Below, one piece after another: positions 26,620 to 35,286 of a DNA stretch of 64,000 nt. Source of the DNA: an uncultured Victivallales bacterium (lineage in GTDB: Bacteria; Verrucomicrobiota; Lentisphaeria; Victivallales; UBA1829); contig CALXRI010000001.1 of assembly GCA_944390795.1 (NCBI GenBank), forward strand, positions 157,979 to 221,978, written 5' to 3'. Numbering within the stretch: the stretch's first letter is position 1; each line of letters starts with the position of its first letter. Below the pieces are notes generated by a model. The model ran no database searches. It had not been told where the DNA came from and saw only the letters and a list, made by a program, of their open reading frames with translations. The translations under genes were made by a program, and so were the position numbers.

Positions 26620-29118
26620 CTAATCTCCTTTCCCCATGAACTTGATGATTCCATGGAGATTGATGTCGTGATTGTTGCCGAGGCACATGGAAGATGCGGA
26701 AACCTCCCGCGGTTCGGAAAGCTTATTGTTCACAAAGTTGAAGCGCCAGGACTGATAGGCTTTCGGGGACGGTTCCCCGAGCCCTGAAAAAGGCAGAAAG
26801 AATTCCAGAGTCCACTCGTTTTCATTGAATGCGGAAGCCGAACGGAAACCCCGGCATTTCCATTGGAAGTCGCGCGCCATGAGGAAGGGTTTCAGCTGCT
26901 GTTTCATCATGCAGGCGCGGTTCTCCGGATCCAGCGCGATCTGAAAATAGACTTTTTTCTCTGTTCCGGGGGAGAAGAACAGCTCGACGACGGAATTCCG
27001 CCACATGTCCTTGTTTCCGGATGCCGGCGGATAGGGCATGTGGATTTTCCCGTAGATGCCGTTCGGATTCCACAGCAGCCGGAGATCCGCGGGATAACGC
27101 GGTTTTTCTCCGGTTCCGTTGGGTTCCAGCATGGGGACGGGGACGCATTTCTCCCATTCCGGCTCGTCTCCCTTTCCGTCGATCCTGATTTCCGCATCGC
27201 CGAAAAGACGCCGGACGGTGGAAAGCGGCGGGTTGTAGGCATGCTGGCCGCGCTGTGATTTCAGTTCGAATTTCAACGCCCTGCTCATAAGATCGTAACG
27301 TCTGCGCTCCACGGAACCGGCTTTCAGATGGCGTTCCGCCTCCTTCAGGCACTGTTCCATGCGCTCCAGCGTTTTCGGAGGGAACAGGGCTTTCGGATTC
27401 TGCGCCGGAACGGCATATTTCAGGAAGCCCTCCTTCAGGACGCGGTGCATTTCCTTCAGATGTTTTCCCGCCTCCGGTCCGTAAAAGAGAGTCCAGTGCT
27501 CGTCGAGAGCGGCATCCACGTCGAAATCGGGATTCCACATGGCCCGCATGCCCGCGTACGTTGCATAATAGAAATGCCAGTGTCCCTGTTCGGGAAACGG
27601 ACGCGGCCACATGCTGAACTCATGAAAGATCTCCACGTTTCCCAGAGTTTTTCCCAGCGCCTTCGGAATTTCTCCGAGGAACTGCGTGGCGATCGCCTGT
27701 GCAAAGCAGTTGTTGCCCGCATTGTAGGTCCAGAGCATCTGAACCGGCCGGTTTCCGAGCGCCTCGTACCAGCGGTTCATCTGGTCGCGGTACTGTGCGA
27801 GAACCTCCGGATTCCGGATGAAACGGGGAAATTTGCCGAGACAGACTCCCGCTTCCACATTGTCCGGCAGATAATATTTTTTCTGGAACGGCGCGTGAGT
27901 GTAGCTTGCGTAGGGCATGATGATCAGTTTCTTGTCCGGAAACTCCTTTTTGACGCGTTCGGCGAAATACCGGTAGAAACGCCCGTAGACATCGCTGAAG
28001 TAGGCGCCTTCCCCGTGCGAGATGTTTTCCTGTGTGATCAGGTTTTCCCGCCGGACCGTCGGATTGTTCCGCATTTCCGGGAGCTGGAGTTCGTTGTCGC
28101 ACTGCCCGAACACGATGTAGTAGCCGTTGTTGTAAGCCCAGCCCTGCTGATCCTTTCCGCCGGTCGCGTAAAAACGCTTCAGGGAGTCGATCAGATTGTC
28201 CGCGAACTGCAGGCTGGTGACGTCAAAGTAGTTGGAAGCGTGAGAGATCCGGCTGTAATACAAATGTCCCGTTCCACTGCGGAAAAAACTGCTTTCAATC
28301 CGGTCCGGATTGCTCTGCGCCCATTTTTCCGGATACGGGGAGTGCATGGAGGTGAACGGCAGAATCTTTGACCAGCGCTGCGACTGATAGTACTTCTCCA
28401 GATCCTCCTGCTTCAGTCCGGCAATGCTTCTGCGGATGCGGGACAGATCGATTTTCAGGTAGTGCGTCCCCCGGTTCTGGAAGTACGGTGCGTCCGTGTA
28501 GGCGAGCGGCGGAAGGCGCAGTTCCGCGACCGCGGGATGCACACTGCCGTCCGGACCCGGATAGTAAAAACGGCAGTTGAAAAAACGCTCCAGAAAATCA
28601 TAGGCTCCCCACAGCGTTCCCTTCCGCGCGCCGAGCATGTAGAGCGGTCCCCTTGTGTTGAAAGACCGATCGGTGGAGGAGTCGTTTCCCACAATGGCCG
28701 CGCCGTTCCGGAAACTCCGGACAAGGAATCCCTCCTGCGGAAGTTTCCGCGCATCGATTCCCAGTTTCCGCGTCAGCGGACTTTCCCCGACCAGAAGCAG
28801 ATGGCGGGTTCTGACGGCGTCCGCCTTTCTCCAGTCTACCGCCTCGACCTCCTTTCCGGTGGCCTTGCGGATGTTTTCCCTCAGGACGGCGATTGCCGGC
28901 TCGATGCTTTTCCATGCGGGATGTTTCAGATGCGATTCCGCCTGCGCGTCATACACGATGGTGAAATCCGGCGTTCCATCACGGACCATCTGCACTTCCG
29001 CATGCTGTTCCGGCGGAGAAAGGATTTTCACTTTGTTCAATGCGGGATTTTCCAGGACGGAGGCGTCCGCCGTCAGGACGGCGGAACAGAAAAAAAGGAC
29101 ATTCAGCGGGAACTTCAT
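26620..29118 (-). CDS. DUF4838 TIM-barrel protein with C-terminal CBM9-like domain
   Basis: 832 residues from the ATG at 29118. A signal peptide (KFPLNVLFFCSAVLTADA) leads to an N-terminal domain like that of alpha-glucuronidases (HLLLVGESPLTRKLG, GTLWGAYDFLERFFNCRFYYPG), then the DUF4838 barrel (residues 240-560; KLIIMPYASYTHAP, MLWTYNAGNNCFAQAIA). The last 190 residues resemble a family-9 carbohydrate-binding fold (IRIDGKGDEPEWEKC, VELFFSPGTEKKVYFQIALDP). Probably a periplasmic enzyme acting on a uronic-acid-containing or similar glycan. Confidence 0.83.
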   Translation of the reverse strand: MKFPLNVLFFCSAVLTADASVLENPALNKVKILSPPEQHAEVQMVRDGTPDFTIVYDAQAESHLKHPAWKSIEPAIAVLRENIRKATGKEVEAVDWRKADAVRTRHLLLVGESPLTRKLGIDARKLPQEGFLVRSFRNGAAIVGNDSSTDRSFNTRGPLYMLGARKGTLWGAYDFLERFFNCRFYYPGPDGSVHPAVAELRLPPLAYTDAPYFQNRGTHYLKIDLSRIRRSIAGLKQEDLEKYYQSQRWSKILPFTSMHSPYPEKWAQSNPDRIESSFFRSGTGHLYYSRISHASNYFDVTSLQFADNLIDSLKRFYATGGKDQQGWAYNNGYYIVFGQCDNELQLPEMRNNPTVRRENLITQENISHGEGAYFSDVYGRFYRYFAERVKKEFPDKKLIIMPYASYTHAPFQKKYYLPDNVEAGVCLGKFPRFIRNPEVLAQYRDQMNRWYEALGNRPVQMLWTYNAGNNCFAQAIATQFLGEIPKALGKTLGNVEIFHEFSMWPRPFPEQGHWHFYYATYAGMRAMWNPDFDVDAALDEHWTLFYGPEAGKHLKEMHRVLKEGFLKYAVPAQNPKALFPPKTLERMEQCLKEAERHLKAGSVERRRYDLMSRALKFELKSQRGQHAYNPPLSTVRRLFGDAEIRIDGKGDEPEWEKCVPVPMLEPNGTGEKPRYPADLRLLWNPNGIYGKIHMPYPPASGNKDMWRNSVVELFFSPGTEKKVYFQIALDPENRACMMKQQLKPFLMARDFQWKCRGFRSASAFNENEWTLEFFLPFSGLGEPSPKAYQSWRFNFVNNKLSEPREVSASSMCLGNNHDINLHGIIKFMGKGD

Positions 29119-29166
29119 TTTGCCGGTTCTCCTGTGGGGTTTCAATGATTTGCCGTTTCGAACCGT

Positions 29167-29940
29167 TCAGTTGTAAGGCCAGTAATCATAGATGAGGGAG
29201 GGGGTGACGAAAATTTCCTCCGTGGCGTCTCCCCGCCAGGGCAGACCGTTGAACGACCTTCCCAGCAGTTCATAGTATCCCCCCTGGCCTGCGTGACCGT
29301 CGAGATAAACGATATTGGCCTTCCGGGAATGACGCAGGGAAACATGCTGCTGCTGGGAAATTTCAAACCGCCCGTGGCTTCTCGGGCTGCCCGTATTGCT
29401 TGATCTGGAATCCAGGCAGCCCATGACTTTTGACGGAATCCTGACCCATGAGATCTTCTGTCCCGGTTTCACGCTTGCTCCTGTTCCTCCCGGATTCCAG
29501 GCGAACACCTGGGATGCGTTGGACAGTCCGTAGGGGATGTTGTTTGCCGCGTAGCCCTCCTTGTTCGGACGCACCGGACTCTGGGTCGGACATCCGAGAA
29601 TGCTGTTTGCCGGAATGTAATAGGTCGCGACTTTCCGGATCCGGAAGGCATCCGTCACCAGCGTCACCCAGGAGTTTGTGGCATTCCCGTAATCCCCCGT
29701 GTAGTTCAGGACGGGATAGTAATCGCTGTTTTCCCCCGTGTATGCATAAATGAACTGGCCGATCTGCTTCAGATTTGTCGAACAGGATACGGACTGGGCC
29801 TTCTTTTTCATCGAATTCAACGCGGGAAGCAGCAGGGAGGCCAGAATTGCGATGATCGCCGTCACGACCAGAAGCTCGATCAGTGTGAAAGTTCCGCACT
29901 GGCGGCGGAAAAGAAAAACAGTCTTTTTTGCGGGTTTCAT
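29167..29940 (-). CDS. Pseudopilin with H-X9-DG motif
   Basis: 257 residues from the ATG at 29940. The type IV prepilin signature [33 protein letters not shown] has the cleavage site after Gly and Glu5. In the C-terminal half [16 protein letters not shown] gives His, nine residues, then Asp-Gly: the H-X9-DG signature common in planctomycete and Lentisphaerota pseudopilins. No secretion machinery is near. It heads an operon with a DUF4838 glycosidase-like gene 48 bp downstream. Confidence 0.9.
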   Translation of the reverse strand: MKPAKKTVFLFRRQCGTFTLIELLVVTAIIAILASLLLPALNSMKKKAQSVSCSTNLKQIGQFIYAYTGENSDYYPVLNYTGDYGNATNSWVTLVTDAFRIRKVATYYIPANSILGCPTQSPVRPNKEGYAANNIPYGLSNASQVFAWNPGGTGASVKPGQKISWVRIPSKVMGCLDSRSSNTGSPRSHGRFEISQQQHVSLRHSRKANIVYLDGHAGQGGYYELLGRSFNGLPWRGDATEEIFVTPSLIYDYWPYN

Positions 29941-29977
29941 GACCACTCTCTCTTTTTATGCAGGCTCCTATTTTTTA

Positions 29978-30005
29978 AGTATAATGTTTTTTTCCTTGAA
30001 AACAA
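29978..30005 (-). promoter_or_regulatory. Promoter of the pseudopilin-DUF4838 operon
   Basis: On the minus strand TTGTTT (30000-30005) and TATACT (29978-29983) are 16 bp apart. The direct repeats at 30011-30042 lie just upstream of this -35, where AraC-type activators bind. Confidence 0.6.
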
Positions 30006-30010
30006 TACTC

Positions 30011-30042
30011 TTTTTGTAGATAAACATTCATTTTTTGTAGAT
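30011..30042. promoter_or_regulatory. 21-bp-phased direct repeat, candidate AraC operator
   Basis: TTTTTGTAGAT occurs at 30011-30021 and again at 30032-30042, exactly 21 bp (two helical turns) apart and in the same orientation, the arrangement of AraC half-sites. It lies between the divergent AraC/PocR gene and the pseudopilin promoter. Confidence 0.65.
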
Positions 30043-30116
30043 CGCTTTCTTTTTCTGCTTTTTATTATTGAGGAATGGCATTATAGTAATCCCGTATTGA
30101 AATGGAGGAAGGACGC

Positions 30117-30965
30117 ATGCTGTCTCAAAGGGAAATCTGTCTGCTGATGCGGATGATTGAGCGGACCTACCGCTGTCGCATCTGCATCATCGACGGCGCC
30201 GGCAATTATCTGTTCAGCACGCATTTTCCCGAGATCGACACGGCGCATCTGGCAAACATCTGTCAGCGTGCCAACCGGGATGCGCAGTCTCTCTGCCGTC
30301 TCTGCGACGATATTGCGGCCGGGCAGCATGCGGAAACCGTCAGGCACGCATTTTACAAACTCTGCCCTTACGGGTGCATGGAGATCGTCGGAACCGTGTC
30401 CGTTCCGGGAATGAAACCGTTCCAGATTTTTGCCGGAGTGTTCCAGGCGCACGGGGATCTGCCGGAAGACTCCCTTCTCTATCCCGGGAAACAGCTTGCC
30501 GCTTCCGGATCGAAGGAGATCGGAAAGCTGACGGACGAGGAGTTTTCCGAACTTCCCGTGCTCATGGACATGCTGACAAGAGAAATCTCTCTGCTGTTTG
30601 AAAAACATCTGTCGGAAGGAGCCGGTGACAATGATCCGAAACAGCGGATCATGGATTACATCAATGGGAATTTCCGTGAAAATCTTTCCCTGTCTGCTAT
30701 CGCGTCGAAGCTGGGATGGAGCGACTCTCACACCACCGTCCGCATCCGGCGGATGTTCGGAAAGAGTTTCATTCAGATGCTCAATGAACGCCGGATTGAA
30801 AATGCGAAATGGCTGCTCCGAAACCGGACATTGTATCCGATCTCCAAAATTGCGGAAGTTTCCGGATTTCACAGTGTTCCATACTTCTATCGTGTCTTTC
30901 TCCGCCTTACGGGAATGTCGCCGACCAGGTACCGTGCAGCGGGAAAAACATTTTCCCAGAAGTAG
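30117..30965 (+). CDS. AraC-family regulator with PocR-like sensor
   Basis: 282 residues from the ATG at 30117, chosen because GGAGGA lies just upstream of it; an ATG at 30102 is in frame. The N-terminal 170 residues are Cys-rich (ICQRANRDAQSLCRLCDD, FYKLCPYGCMEI) like PocR domains, which bind small hydrocarbon or sugar derivatives. The C-terminal AraC domain is intact (LSLSAIASKLGWSDSHTTVRIRRMFG and PISKIAEVSGFHSVPYFYRVFLRLTGMSPTRYR). Likely activator of the divergent operon. Confidence 0.88.
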   Translation: MLSQREICLLMRMIERTYRCRICIIDGAGNYLFSTHFPEIDTAHLANICQRANRDAQSLCRLCDDIAAGQHAETVRHAFYKLCPYGCMEIVGTVSVPGMKPFQIFAGVFQAHGDLPEDSLLYPGKQLAASGSKEIGKLTDEEFSELPVLMDMLTREISLLFEKHLSEGAGDNDPKQRIMDYINGNFRENLSLSAIASKLGWSDSHTTVRIRRMFGKSFIQMLNERRIENAKWLLRNRTLYPISKIAEVSGFHSVPYFYRVFLRLTGMSPTRYRAAGKTFSQK

Positions 30966-31037
30966 TTTCCAGGGAAACGTATCATCTGCCGCCCTGTTCC
31001 CTTTCCGGCCGGAAACTGCCTGGTGAACGGCAGATGA
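30964..31037 (+). other. Structured intergenic segment (three inverted repeats)
   Basis: GTTTCC/GGAAAC (30965-30978) starts at the stop codon of the AraC gene. A ten-base perfect inverted repeat TCATCTGCCG/CGGCAGATGA (30982-30991 and 31028-31037) encloses the 14-bp palindrome TTTCCGGCCGGAAA (31002-31015). No T-run follows, so it is not a typical terminator. Confidence 0.6.
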
Positions 31038-31066
31038 AAAGAGGAAAGGAAATCGGGAATCGAAGA

Positions 31067-31094
31067 TTGAAATTCCCGCGCGCTGATTTATCTT
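31067..31094 (+). promoter_or_regulatory. Promoter of the ttcA-lepB2 operon
   Basis: TTGAAA at 31067-31072 and TATCTT at 31089-31094 with a 16-bp spacer; ttcA begins at 31121. Confidence 0.6.
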
Positions 31095-31120
31095 AACGGA
31101 AAGTCGGAGAAACAGTTTTC

Positions 31121-31900
31121 ATGTGCGTGACATTCAAAAAAATATGCCGTCTGGCGGGAAACGCAGTCGTTGATTATCAAATGATTGAGGACGGCGACCG
31201 GATTCTTGTCGGAGTCAGCGGCGGCAAGGACAGTCTGGTTCTGCTGAAGGTTCTGAAGCATCTTGCGGACGCCGCTCCGATCCGTTTTACGCTGTTTGCG
31301 GCGACTTTCGATCCGGGATTTCCCGGATTTTCCGCCGATGAAACAGCCTCCTTCTGCCGTTCGCTCGGGATTCCGCATCACAGGGTGTGCATGGATATTC
31401 CGCGTCTTCTGGAAGAGAAAGGCCTGACGGAAAAGCCGTGCATGCTCTGTTCGCGTCTGCGCCGCGGCAATCTCTATTCCATGGCGGAAAAACTCCGTTG
31501 CCGCAAAATTGCGCTGGGGCAGCATCTTGACGATATTGAGATTTCGTTTCTGATGAGCGTCTGCCGCGGCGGAGGCGTCAGCACCATGGGGCCGAATGTG
31601 CCGGCCGAGAAGCGCGCGCTTCGCGTCATCCGCCCGCTTGCCCTCACGCCGGAGGCGCTGATTGCCCGGGCCGCCGCTGAAATGGAGCTGCCCGTGCGCG
31701 GAGAATGCATCTACCGCGAACAGCTCGAACGCGGCGGAGACCGCGCCTATTTCCGCGGTGTTCTGGAAGAAATTTCAAAAAAAATTCCGGATCTTCGCAG
31801 CAATATTCTCCGTTCGCTGTCCAATCTGCAGGAATGTTATCTGCTTGACAGGAGGTTCATCAAGAATGCAGACAAAGGAAACTCAAATGAAACTGATTGA
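31121..31900 (+). CDS. ttcA: TtcA-type tRNA 2-thiocytidine synthetase
   Basis: 259 residues. Thiolates C32 of certain tRNAs using a 4Fe-4S cluster. PP-loop GVSGGKDSLVLL near residue 30, CMLCSRLRRGNLY near 105 (two cluster Cys) and a third Cys in RGECIYRE near 195 match TtcA; ALGQHLDDI is also typical. It is shorter than E. coli TtcA. The 3' end overlaps the next gene by 14 bp. Confidence 0.87.
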   Translation: MCVTFKKICRLAGNAVVDYQMIEDGDRILVGVSGGKDSLVLLKVLKHLADAAPIRFTLFAATFDPGFPGFSADETASFCRSLGIPHHRVCMDIPRLLEEKGLTEKPCMLCSRLRRGNLYSMAEKLRCRKIALGQHLDDIEISFLMSVCRGGGVSTMGPNVPAEKRALRVIRPLALTPEALIARAAAEMELPVRGECIYREQLERGGDRAYFRGVLEEISKKIPDLRSNILRSLSNLQECYLLDRRFIKNADKGNSNETD

Positions 31901-32444
31901 CCATGAAGCACATGAAAAAGAGGGGAAGGAGGCGCTTGAACCCGGAGGTTTTCGGCGGTTGATTCACGCGTTTTTCTTTCCCAAAATGGTTCGTTCCTTT
32001 TTTATCCGTTTTCTGACTGTCGTGATTGTCGCGTGGGTGTTCTTCAAGTTCATCTGCCTGCCGCTGGTCGTCATGGGCGGAAGCATGCTGCCGACTTACG
32101 CGGAGCGGGGATTCAATTTCTGCTGGAAGCCCGCATACTGGTTTTCCGAACCGGAACGCGGAGACGTCGTGGTGATGAAATACGGTTCGGACAAGGTCAT
32201 GATCCTCAAGCGCCTGATTGCGAAGGAAGGGGACACCGTAGAGTTCCGCAATGGAAAACTGATTCTCAACGGCAGGGAACTGGACGAGCCATACATTCAG
32301 GGTCCGTGCGACTGGAACCTGCCGCCGCGCACGGTGGAAAAGGACCACTATTATCTGGTCGGCGACAACCGCGCCGTGCCGATGCGGCGGCATATTTTCG
32401 GGCAGATGCACAAACGATATCTCCAGGGGGTTCCGTTATGGTGA
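31887..32444 (+). CDS. Signal peptidase I (short form)
   Basis: 185 residues from the ATG at 31887, preceded by AAAGGA. One N-terminal membrane segment (FFIRFLTVVIVAWVFFKFICLPL), catalytic Ser in MGGSMLPTY near residue 75 and Lys in ILKRLIAKEGDTVEF near 113; GDNRAVPMRRHIFG is the end motif. Half the size of the lepB at 7418, lacking the long insertion, so the two may process different substrates (for example secreted pseudopilin-associated or surface proteins). Confidence 0.9.
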   Translation: MKLIDHEAHEKEGKEALEPGGFRRLIHAFFFPKMVRSFFIRFLTVVIVAWVFFKFICLPLVVMGGSMLPTYAERGFNFCWKPAYWFSEPERGDVVVMKYGSDKVMILKRLIAKEGDTVEFRNGKLILNGRELDEPYIQGPCDWNLPPRTVEKDHYYLVGDNRAVPMRRHIFGQMHKRYLQGVPLW

Positions 32445-32941
32445 AGAAAATTCTTCTTGCGGCGGTTCCGCTGACTCTCATTCTTGCGGCGGCGGTCTGG
32501 TTTTTCTTTTTCCGGCAGACGGAGGAAAGCATCATCCGGGGACGGTTTCGCGAATTTTCCGAAGCGGTTGAAAAAAAAGGGCCGGAAGGCGGCATCACGG
32601 CAGTTGCCGCCGCACGGAGTCTCGGAGGATTTTTTGCGGAACGCACTTCCGTGGATGTGGACGGGCTCACCTGGCTCAACGGCGACTACTCCCCCGATGT
32701 GATTGTCGCCAATGCCTTCCGCGCACGTGCGATGTTCAGCAGACTGTCGCTGGAATTCAACGACATTGAGCTGGAAATCCGGGAAAATACCGCCAGGGCC
32801 TTTTTTACCGCGGTTCTGGAGGCCGATCCGAAAAACCGCAGGCCGGTCCGGGAGATCCGCGAACTGGAGGCCGGATTGCGCAAGGTGGACGGCAAATGGG
32901 TTTTTGAATCGTTCCGCGTGCGGGCCATTATAAAGAAATAA
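32438..32941 (+). CDS. Membrane-anchored NTF2-like protein
   Basis: 167 residues. An uncleaved N-terminal membrane anchor (KKILLAAVPLTLILAAAVWFFFF) is followed by a domain of about 140 residues with the helix-then-curved-sheet pattern of NTF2/SnoaL-like folds (ESIIRGRFREFSEAVEKKG, RAFFTAVLEADPK, LRKVDGKWVFESFRV). Function unknown. It overlaps the signal peptidase gene by 7 bp. Confidence 0.65.
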   Translation: MVKKILLAAVPLTLILAAAVWFFFFRQTEESIIRGRFREFSEAVEKKGPEGGITAVAAARSLGGFFAERTSVDVDGLTWLNGDYSPDVIVANAFRARAMFSRLSLEFNDIELEIRENTARAFFTAVLEADPKNRRPVREIRELEAGLRKVDGKWVFESFRVRAIIKK

Positions 32942-32952
32942 AGGAGAGAAAG

Positions 32953-33720
32953 ATGGATTTTCCGGTCATTGATGCGCACATACATCCTTTTTTCCAGGAG
33001 GAGAACAATATCGCGGCATTCGGTTCTCCCGTGTCCGCGGATGAGTTCATTGCCGAACTGCGTCGCGCGGGAATCGCCCGGGTCTGCGGTTCCGTAATCC
33101 AGCGTTCCGCCGCATCCTTCGAGGATGTGCGGCGTCTGAACCGCGAAGCACTGCGCTTCCGCGACCGCTGTCCGGATTTCTATATTCCCGGGATTCATGT
33201 TCATGGCGCGTATCCGGAGGAATCCTGCCGGGAGCTGGAGCTCATGCACCGGGAACATGGAGTGCGCTGGATCGGCGAACTCGTCTCCTATCTCATGCAT
33301 ACGGGGGAATATGACGGCGAGGGGATGTTCCGGATCTATGAAACGGCGCGCGATCTCGGAATGCCGGTCAACATCCACTGCAGCGACACCGCCGTGCTGG
33401 AACGCATCCTGAAGAACTTCCCGACTCTGAATCTTGTCATTGCGCATCCCGAGGATCTTGGCAGTGCGAAGACGCGTTTTGAACTGGTCCGGCGCTATCC
33501 GAATGCGCATCTGGACATTTCCGGGACGGGGCTTTTCCGCTGGAACATGCTCCGTTACGCAATTGACGCATGCGGTTCGGAAAAGCTGCTGTTCGGCAGC
33601 GACTTCCCGATCTGCAGTCCCGGAATGAATCTCGGCGGCGTCCTGGCCGAGCATCTTTCGGAGGCGGAGCTGCGGAATGTCCTTTCCGACAATTTTCTCC
33701 GTCTGACAGGCGGATCCTGA
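32953..33720 (+). CDS. Amidohydrolase-2 family metal-dependent hydrolase
   Basis: 255 residues. TIM-barrel metal site: DAHIHP at the N-terminus (HxH), GIHVHGAYPEE, NIHCSD in the middle, VIAHPEDLG and LLFGSDFP near the C-terminus with the metal-binding Asp. The family includes ACMS decarboxylase and lactone hydrolases; the substrate is not evident. It lies 11 bp after the NTF2-like gene with an AAGGAGAG ribosome-binding site. Confidence 0.88.
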   Translation: MDFPVIDAHIHPFFQEENNIAAFGSPVSADEFIAELRRAGIARVCGSVIQRSAASFEDVRRLNREALRFRDRCPDFYIPGIHVHGAYPEESCRELELMHREHGVRWIGELVSYLMHTGEYDGEGMFRIYETARDLGMPVNIHCSDTAVLERILKNFPTLNLVIAHPEDLGSAKTRFELVRRYPNAHLDISGTGLFRWNMLRYAIDACGSEKLLFGSDFPICSPGMNLGGVLAEHLSEAELRNVLSDNFLRLTGGS

Positions 33721-33763
33721 AAATGCCGCAGGATGAGCGCGTGCGCCTCTGCATCCGGAGAAC

Positions 33764-34504
33764 TCATTTGACTCTTGCGCGTTCCCTGGCGATTTCCTCC
33801 AGGGCGGCGGGAACGGAGGAGGTAATTTCAAAAAGGGCTGCTGCGTGGGCTGTGTCCTTGTAGCGGTCGTTGTCCTGCAGGAACAGCCAGCAGAGGAGGA
33901 TATCCCGCTCCACATACTCCTTTTTGGAGAGTTCACGGACGGATTTCCGGCGCAGGCGGTTGATGTAACTGTGGAAATACGGCAGGGAATAAACGAATTT
34001 TGTCCGCAGGTGTTCATCAAGAGCCGTATGATCCATCCGGTCGGCAAGGTCGTTCAGAAGAAGCGTTTCAAAGTCTTTGCCGGTGTTTTTCCTGCGCATG
34101 GCGTTCGCTGTTGCCGTATTGAGCCACAGCAGGTACTGTTCACTGATTTTCCTGCTCAGCATTTCGGCGGATGCGTCAATTTCCGCACGCACGGAACCGC
34201 CGATCTGCTGAAAGGCCATGGGAAAAATCCGGATGGTGGACTGCGCCAGCAGTTCCGCCACGGGGTCCAGGTCCCTGCCGTATTCCGGTGCGACAATGAC
34301 TTTGCTTCCGATCAGGGCCGCGGCCGTGCGCGGTTCCGCAAGTTCTTGAATCTTGTAACCGAGAATGCCCGCATAGACGAGAAGAAAGACAATGATGAAC
34401 ACATAAAAAATGACTGCGTTGCGGAATGAACTTCTGTAACGTCTGCGGTGTTTTTTCAGTTCAAATGTAAGGTCGCTGAGCTTTTCCATGATTCCGTGAT
34501 TCAT
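33764..34504 (-). CDS. Single-pass membrane protein of unknown function (pair member B)
   Basis: 246 residues. A basic N-terminus (ELKKHRRRYRSSFRNA) leads into one membrane segment (VIFYVFIIVFLLVYAGILGY, residues 31-50); the rest is helical with many charged residues. No family recognised. Its ATG overlaps the stop of the preceding gene (ATGA), and both proteins share the order anchor then helical soluble domain, so they may form a complex. Confidence 0.65.
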   Translation of the reverse strand: MNHGIMEKLSDLTFELKKHRRRYRSSFRNAVIFYVFIIVFLLVYAGILGYKIQELAEPRTAAALIGSKVIVAPEYGRDLDPVAELLAQSTIRIFPMAFQQIGGSVRAEIDASAEMLSRKISEQYLLWLNTATANAMRRKNTGKDFETLLLNDLADRMDHTALDEHLRTKFVYSLPYFHSYINRLRRKSVRELSKKEYVERDILLCWLFLQDNDRYKDTAHAAALFEITSSVPAALEEIARERARVK

Positions 34505-35280
34505 TCCGCCGCCTCCTCATGTCTGGTTACTCCCTTGCTTTCATTCAGCAGATAGATCGTGTATTCCAGAAGATCCTCGTAGAGACGGCTTTCGAGAAAA
34601 TCGCGCGGCTCATTGGCAAGAGCCGCATATTCCGGAAGGGTGCGGAACATTTCCAGGTCATTGTTCAGCTCGTTCAGGCGGGTTTCCGTCGGAGCGGTCC
34701 ATTCCGCGACACGTCGGAGAATGGCTTGAATCATGGCGTTGTTCGCCGCGTCGATGGCTTTCTCCAGCTCCGCGGCGGAGATGCCGCCGTTTCCCGCATG
34801 GCGCCGGATCAGTTCCTTTTTGTTCCGGTCGAAATTTTCCCGGAGAAGCCGTTCCAGACGTGTCCTGAAACTGACGTCCGCATAAAGCGCGGTCTTTTTG
34901 AATTCATATTTGAATTCCCGGCGCAGCATGGGGATCTCCCGTTGAAACGAGTTTTGCGCCGCATTGCGGAATGTTGTCAGAAATCTTCCCTGAAAGCCTT
35001 TTCCCATGTCGCGCAGTTCCGCGGGGGAATAGGAAAGCCTGATATTGCGCGTCAGCTCTCCCATCAGCTCTTTCTTAGGATAACTGATGAAGTAGCCGAC
35101 CATGCTGATTGCGAACGAGAGCAGGATCAGGAGAATGATAAGAACACAGGAGGCGGAAATGAGAAACTGCCGTTTGCGGAAATTTTCCGTTTCCAGAACC
35201 AGATTTTCCACTTCCGTGATCCTGCGGTTCAGATCTTCCATCTCCTTCTTTGTATTGATGATTTGCTGTTCCAGTGCCAT
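34501..35280 (-). CDS. Coiled-coil membrane protein of unknown function (pair member A)
   Basis: 259 residues. The first 35 residues form a coiled coil (EQQIINTKKEMEDLNRRITEVE), then one membrane segment (FLISASCVLIILLILLSFAI) and a helical soluble domain of 190 residues. No family recognised. It begins 6 bp after the DUF2062 gene. Coupled translation with the next gene suggests a joint function at the inner membrane. Confidence 0.65.
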   Translation of the reverse strand: MALEQQIINTKKEMEDLNRRITEVENLVLETENFRKRQFLISASCVLIILLILLSFAISMVGYFISYPKKELMGELTRNIRLSYSPAELRDMGKGFQGRFLTTFRNAAQNSFQREIPMLRREFKYEFKKTALYADVSFRTRLERLLRENFDRNKKELIRRHAGNGGISAAELEKAIDAANNAMIQAILRRVAEWTAPTETRLNELNNDLEMFRTLPEYAALANEPRDFLESRLYEDLLEYTIYLLNESKGVTRHEEAAE

Positions 35281-35286
35281 AGCGCC

